From JAOTVV01 sp039591075 (GTDB taxonomy: Bacteria > Gemmatimonadota > Gemmatimonadetes > Gemmatimonadales > GWC2-71-9), in NCBI GenBank assembly GCA_039591075.1, contig JBDHEI010000001.1, positions 72,257 to 136,256 on the forward strand: a stretch of DNA of 64,000 nucleotides, read 5' to 3'. Below are positions 60,050 to 64,000 of the stretch, one piece after another. The notes beneath the pieces were generated by a model that worked only from the letters and a program-made list of their open reading frames with translations, had not been told where the DNA came from and searched no databases. A program made the translations under genes and the position numbers. The first letter of the stretch is position 1, and each line of letters begins with the position of its first letter.

Positions 60050-62593
60050 TCACGGACGGCCCGCCAGCAGCGCCTGGAACCCTGGGTGGTCCGTCAGGGG
60101 CTCCCACCACCAGGCAACATTCTCCCCGGCCTCGAACGCCTCATCCGGGTTGGCCGCCACCCACAGCTTCAGAAGCTCGATGGCCTCGTCGTAGTCGCCC
60201 AGCATCGTGCGCACGGCGGCTTCAAACTCGGCCAGTTCGTAGTTCGGGTCGACTTCGCGATCTCCGCGCGCTCGCACCAGAACGGTACGCGCGCTATCCG
60301 TATCCCCGGCCCGACCGATTACACCTCCAACGAACATCTCGCCGCGACGGCGCCAGTACTCCCGGCGGGCCTCCGGGGCAGCGGCCTCCAGGCGCGCCAC
60401 GAGCTCCCACGCCCGATCCACATCGGGGGTTCCCTGCTCCGTCATCATGATCCTGAGCTGGCACTCCAGGAACAGGTGGTCGTCCGGGAAGCGTCGCAAT
60501 CCCTCATCACACCAGTGCCGGGCGTCGGCGAACTGGCCGAGATTGTAGTACCCGAAGAACACCCGGTTCAGGATCTGACCCGCATCGGCGAGATACGCGT
60601 CCTCCTCGTAGGCGCGCCGCGCCGCCAGGAGCATTGAGACCTGATCATCCGTGTTGATGTAGAGATGACTCAGCAAGCCGTGTGCGGTTGCCAACGTGGG
60701 ATCGGCTCGTACCGCAGCCTCCAGATCCGCGCGAGCCTCACTGAAGAGCCGCTCAGCGTCGGCGGGATCGGGCGTCACCCCTAGCAGCCAGTGAAAATAC
60801 GTGAGCGTGCCGCGTTGCTCGAGTGCCCGGGCATGATTGGGGGCGAGTGCCAGGGCGCGGTTGGCGTGACCCAGGCCGACCTCGATCTGATCGAGGATCG
60901 TCGGTAAGTCCCCCCTATAGGCGGCGGTCCGCCCGCGACGAAACGCGATGTGGGCCCGCAGGGCGAGCGGCTCGACCCACTCCCGGTCGGCTGCCTCGGC
61001 GAGCGCGAGCACCGAGTCCGCCCTCGCGAAGGCGTCGGCAGCTCCGTCCAGCTGACCTGCGCTGAGCAGTCCTTCGGCGTCCTTGCGCAGCCGTTCCGCC
61101 CGCTGCACCAGCGTCCACGCTTCGACGCTCGACGTCTCCGCCCTGCGCTCGCGCACTCGAACTTCCTCACCGAGGCGCTGACGCAACAGGCTGGACGCGC
61201 GGAGGGCGACGGAGTCCTGTGCGGCAAGGAGCTCTGCAGCAGCCAGCTGAAAGCTCGTCCGCTCGATATCCACGCCACTCGTGCCGTCCACGAGCCGTAG
61301 GGTCACACGCAGCTGACTGCCGACTGGCTCGACCGATCCCATGATCAAGCTCCCTACCTCAAGGGCCCGGCCAATGCTATCGGGCGGCAGGGCACTCTCC
61401 CGGTACGGAGCCACACCGTTTCTCGAGATCACGTCCAGTGCGCGGACCTCGGAGAGCCTCTCGATAAGTGCCTCCGTGAGGCCGTCGGCCACTTGGCCGA
61501 GCTCGCCGTCTGGGCTCAGGTCGTGAAGGTAGAGCACCGCCACACTGGTGGGATCGAGGCCCCCGGGCGTTACCTCGCCCGAGCCGCCTCCCGGCCACAG
61601 CTGCCAAACCCCGAAGCCGAGTCCCACTACGGCCACTGCGGACGCCGCCGCAATCGCTGTGCGCGGCAGGCGCCGGCGTCCAGTGCGCCCCAGCGCCGCG
61701 GTGTGCGCCGTGCGCGCCGCCGTAACGGTCCGCGAATGCCGCTGCTGGGCCAGCGTGCCGCTGTCCAGCATGCTCAGCGCCTCGGCAAACTCTCCGGCGG
61801 TGCGAAACCGGTCGGCCGGCGCCTTGGCCAAGGCCGTGAAGATAATGTCCTCGAGGTCCTCGGAGATGGTCTGCCGGATGATGCTGGGCGGCGACACGGC
61901 ATCCATCGTGTGCCGTGCCATGACCGCCTGCGGGTTGGGCCCTGTGAACGGTGCCTGCCCGACGAGCATCTCGTACAGCAGGCAGCCGAGGCTGTAGATG
62001 TCGCTGCGCCCGTCGATGTTCTCCAGCCCCACGGCCTGCTCGGGGCTCATGTAAATAGCCGTGCCGATCGCCGTCCCCGTCTGGGTGAGCTTCTCGCCGC
62101 CCGCCTCGGTGACGGCGAGCGCGATGCCGAAGTCCGCCACCACCGCGTGCCCGCCCGACAGCATGATGTTAGCGGGCTTGATGTCGCGGTGCACCAGCCC
62201 GTAAGCGTGAGCGTGCCCCAGCGCCTCCGCCACCTCCCGGGTGATGCGCACCGCGTCGGGGATGGGCAGCTGTTGCTCGCGCGCGATCATGTCCGCCAGC
62301 GACTCACCCTCCACGAACGGCATGACGTAGTAGAGGAAGCCGTCCGCCTGGCCCGAGTCGTACAGCGGCAGGATGTGGGGGTGGCTCAGCTTGGCGGTGA
62401 CCTGAATTTCCCTGAGGAAGCGCTCGTGGCCCAGCGAGGCGGCGAGGTCGGGGTGCAGCACCTTGACGGCGACCAGGCGGTCGTGCTTTACGTCGCGCGC
62501 CAGGTACACGGTCGCCATGCCGCCTGCACCGAGTTCCTGCTGGATCTGGTAACTCTCCGCCAAGGCGACGGTTAGACGTTCGAGCTCGGACAC
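60050..62593 (-). CDS. Transmembrane Ser/Thr protein kinase with TPR domain
   Basis: 847 residues from GTG 62593. Kinase at about 14-275: LGAGGMATVYLARD, K44, HRDIKPAN (135-142), DFG (154-156), intact. One membrane helix (about 315-335, AIAAASAVAVVGLGFGVWQL) leads to a TolB/FlgO-like segment (SVAVLYLHDLSPDGELGQVA, DGLTEALIERLSEV) and TPR helices (about 490-830). This full kinase-TM-TolB-TPR order is widespread in Gemmatimonadota. It lies upstream of the large secreted protein. Confidence 0.94.
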   Translation of the reverse strand: MSELERLTVALAESYQIQQELGAGGMATVYLARDVKHDRLVAVKVLHPDLAASLGHERFLREIQVTAKLSHPHILPLYDSGQADGFLYYVMPFVEGESLADMIAREQQLPIPDAVRITREVAEALGHAHAYGLVHRDIKPANIMLSGGHAVVADFGIALAVTEAGGEKLTQTGTAIGTAIYMSPEQAVGLENIDGRSDIYSLGCLLYEMLVGQAPFTGPNPQAVMARHTMDAVSPPSIIRQTISEDLEDIIFTALAKAPADRFRTAGEFAEALSMLDSGTLAQQRHSRTVTAARTAHTAALGRTGRRRLPRTAIAAASAVAVVGLGFGVWQLWPGGGSGEVTPGGLDPTSVAVLYLHDLSPDGELGQVADGLTEALIERLSEVRALDVISRNGVAPYRESALPPDSIGRALEVGSLIMGSVEPVGSQLRVTLRLVDGTSGVDIERTSFQLAAAELLAAQDSVALRASSLLRQRLGEEVRVRERRAETSSVEAWTLVQRAERLRKDAEGLLSAGQLDGAADAFARADSVLALAEAADREWVEPLALRAHIAFRRGRTAAYRGDLPTILDQIEVGLGHANRALALAPNHARALEQRGTLTYFHWLLGVTPDPADAERLFSEARADLEAAVRADPTLATAHGLLSHLYINTDDQVSMLLAARRAYEEDAYLADAGQILNRVFFGYYNLGQFADARHWCDEGLRRFPDDHLFLECQLRIMMTEQGTPDVDRAWELVARLEAAAPEARREYWRRRGEMFVGGVIGRAGDTDSARTVLVRARGDREVDPNYELAEFEAAVRTMLGDYDEAIELLKLWVAANPDEAFEAGENVAWWWEPLTDHPGFQALLAGRP

Positions 62594-62804
62594 TCGGGCG
62601 ATTCTCCGGGAGGGTGACTCCGTAAACGTAAACAGTAGAGGCTGGGAAAGGGGTCGGCTAGGGCCTGGCCGACGGTACGGCTGGGTTTTCCCGCGCCGCG
62701 CTCTTTGGGGGAACGGTGTAGGGAATCCTCGGCGCTCCCCGACCTCAACCTGGCTTCATGACTGCTTTAACACCAAAGGCGACTATTTCAGTACTGATTT
62801 AGCC

Positions 62805-63044
62805 ATGAGCAGCGAGGCAGGTTCCGTGGGCAAGACGACCGTGCTCGTGGGCAATCCCAACGTCGGGAAGAGTGTTCTGTTCAAGAACCTCACCCGCCGC
62901 TACGTCACGGTCTCCAACTATCCCGAAACCGCGGTCGAGGTGGTGTGGGCCAAGGCGGGCTTCAACGGCCGCGAGATCGAGGTGGTGGACACGCCGGGGG
63001 TCAAGGATCTGGCGCCGCGCAGCAATGGCGGACAAAGCGGATAA
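62805..63044 (+). pseudogene. FeoB-type GTPase fragment (N-terminal G domain only)
   Basis: The first 73 residues match the start of a FeoB-like G domain: VLVGNPNVGKSVLFKNLTRR (G1), VSNYPETAVEVVWAKAG (G2 region) and VEVVDTPGVKDLAPRS (G3). After that the family sequence stops abruptly and the frame ends at 63044; G4, G5 and all membrane helices are missing. FeoB imports ferrous iron; this piece cannot. An AT-rich stretch upstream (62755-62804) may hold the original promoter. Confidence 0.8.
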
Positions 63045-63939
63045 ACGAGATCGTTCTCTCTGAGGCCGACCTCATCAGCCTGGGCTTCTCCACCGAGCTA
63101 ATAGTCGGGCCGTTGGAAACTGAAGTGTCCATCGACATCAAGCCCGGCAGCGACCCGAACTGCATTAAGGCGACCAGCAAGGGCGTCGTCAGCGTGGCGA
63201 TCCTTGAGGATGGCGTGGATGTGACGACTGTTGATGTTGCGACGATTGAGATCGACGATGACGACGACCCGATCACGATAGGGGTGGCACCAGTACGGTC
63301 GTGGCTAAGGCAGGATGTGAGCGGCGATGGCCAGCCGGATCCTGTCTTGCAGTTCAAGACCCAAGAGTTGAACACCGCCGGTTTGCTTGTCGATGGGAAT
63401 ACGCTCTTCCTACGCGTGGAGCGACGGGTCAGGTGGAGTAGCGAGGCATCGTCGTTGGTGGCGTTCGCCGCCAGGTGAAACGTCACCGTGGAAGTTTCGA
63501 GCGGCGCCATCCACCCGACCGTCCAGACAGCAGTGTCCGCCCGGGCCACCTGTGTGCCTTCCGAGGTGTGCTGGAGGTACTCGATGCCTTCGTGGCGCAC
63601 GATTGTGAGTGCCGGCCCGGTCACGCGGAACGTGCCGGCCTGGGTCACGGAGCTATCGGCGCGGAGCGACCGAGCCGCGAGCTGGAACCCGGCACGGACG
63701 AGCCCTGGTCTCGTGATCGCCACAAGCAATTCATAGGTCTCGCCCGGCTCGAAGGTGTCTGGCAATCTCAGGATGGCGGCAGCGCCGAGCGGGTCGTCGA
63801 CCGGTTTGTCGGCATGGCAGCGCAGACAGGTCGGTTCGCGGAACCCGCCCGTGTGTCCTGGCGGGGGACCGTCGCCATAGGCGCCGGCGGCGGTCGCCAC
63901 CAGGAGTGCTGCCAGGCCGGTCCAGCGCCAGGGGGTCAG
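63001..63939 (-). CDS. Choice-of-anchor V-type cytochrome-like protein, 3' end replaced
   Basis: Real coding runs from about 63939 to about 63425. It has one CxxCH haem-type motif (CLRCHADKP) and the choice-of-anchor V pattern: FEPGETYELLVAITRPGL, AGFQLAARSLRADSS, GIEYLQHTSEGTQV, VGWMAPLETSTVTFHLAAN. Beyond that the frame is antisense to the IKPGS and FeoB fragments, so the C-terminus is foreign. A signal peptide (LTPWRWTGLAALLVATAAG) is encoded only if translation begins at CTG 63939, overlapping the upstream stop; GTG 63900 is inside it. Confidence 0.65.
   Translation of the reverse strand: MTPWRWTGLAALLVATAAGAYGDGPPPGHTGGFREPTCLRCHADKPVDDPLGAAAILRLPDTFEPGETYELLVAITRPGLVRAGFQLAARSLRADSSVTQAGTFRVTGPALTIVRHEGIEYLQHTSEGTQVARADTAVWTVGWMAPLETSTVTFHLAANATNDDASLLHLTRRSTRRKSVFPSTSKPAVFNSWVLNCKTGSGWPSPLTSCLSHDRTGATPIVIGSSSSSISIVATSTVVTSTPSSRIATLTTPLLVALMQFGSLPGLMSMDTSVSNGPTISSVEKPRLMRSASERTISFIRFVRHCCAAPDP
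63045..63478 (+). pseudogene. Fragment of a secreted IKPGS-type repeat-domain protein
   Basis: In one open plus frame, VSIDIKPGSDPNCIKATSKG, VVSVAILEDGVDVTTVDVAT and LRQDVSGDGQPDPVLQFKTQ match the IKPGS-type domain found in many secreted repeat proteins. The domain has no start codon, signal peptide or sensible N-terminus of its own (the frame runs back into the FeoB fragment out of phase) and ends in unrelated sequence. It is therefore a displaced domain fragment. Confidence 0.7.
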
Positions 63940-64000
63940 GGCACGATCACTCGGCCGATGTAGTTGGTGTCGGTGCCGAACCAGATAGCGTTGGTCGCGG
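63936..64000 (-). CDS. C-terminal end of a gene cut by the window edge
   Basis: Only the last 20 residues are visible (ATNAIWFGTDTNYIGRVIVP, then TGA at 63938). The motif WFGT..YIGR recalls a terminal beta-propeller blade, but this is too little to name it. Its stop overlaps the start region of the next minus-strand gene. Confidence 0.6.
   Translation of the reverse strand, partial: ATNAIWFGTDTNYIGRVIVP

Overview
The window reads as chromosomal DNA of a high-GC, Gram-negative-type bacterium, most like a member of the Gemmatimonadota. That is an inference from gene content: an Oar-type TonB-dependent receptor, three Hanks-type Ser/Thr kinases (two with the TPR-bearing architecture common in that phylum), many lipoproteins and outer-membrane barrels, M16 and M28 peptidases, a bactofilin and frequent GTG/TTG starts. 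I found no rRNA, tRNA or CRISPR array.

Layout. 1-8.7 kb: a left-truncated TonB receptor, a secreted amidohydrolase, a DUF1111 di-haem protein, an unknown secreted protein, a TonB-type transducer, a bactofilin and a CigR-like protein. 8.7-13.4 kb: a trehalose cassette (otsA diverging from otsB plus a GH15 glucan/trehalose hydrolase) and a 46-residue gene found outside the usual ORF size limits. 13.4-19.7 kb: M28 peptidase, zinc-ribbon protein, an ArsR/SRPBCC pair with a perfect operator palindrome at the start codon, an APC permease, ribosomal protein bS21 and a cold-shock protein. 19.9-26.1 kb: a long KamA-family radical SAM protein, then a tightly coupled three-gene operon. 26.2-30.9 kb: sugar genes (six-hairpin glycosidase with two discoidin-like domains, aldose 1-epimerase) and an SH3b lipoprotein. 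30.9-36.4 kb: diguanylate cyclase, kinase and a membrane spermidine-synthase-like protein. 36.5-39.5 kb: an ECF sigma operon containing two glycogen-binding-like (CBM48) proteins. 39.7-44.6 kb: outer-membrane proteins and a kinase behind an unusual structured leader. 44.8-47.5 kb: a ba3-type cytochrome oxidase including a 51-residue subunit IIa. 47.6-56.5 kb: metallo-beta-lactamase protein, a translationally coupled SDR / AUR1-like PAP2 / SDR / CPBP cluster, and an M16 peptidase pair. 56.6-57.5 kb: a decayed IS3-type element. 57.6-64 kb: a large secreted Ig-like/CBM9-like protein, a TPR kinase and, at the right edge, a mosaic of truncated genes.

The most striking system is 22253-26114: a membrane protein whose cytoplasmic-side C-terminus ends in a perfect tetrapeptide Cys-His-Ser-Ala repeat with eight evenly spaced cysteines, overlapped by a PqqD-like/radical SAM/SPASM maturase, which is overlapped in turn by a second membrane protein. 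This looks like a peptide-modification system in which the substrate is the tail of a membrane protein. I do not recognise it as a named system.
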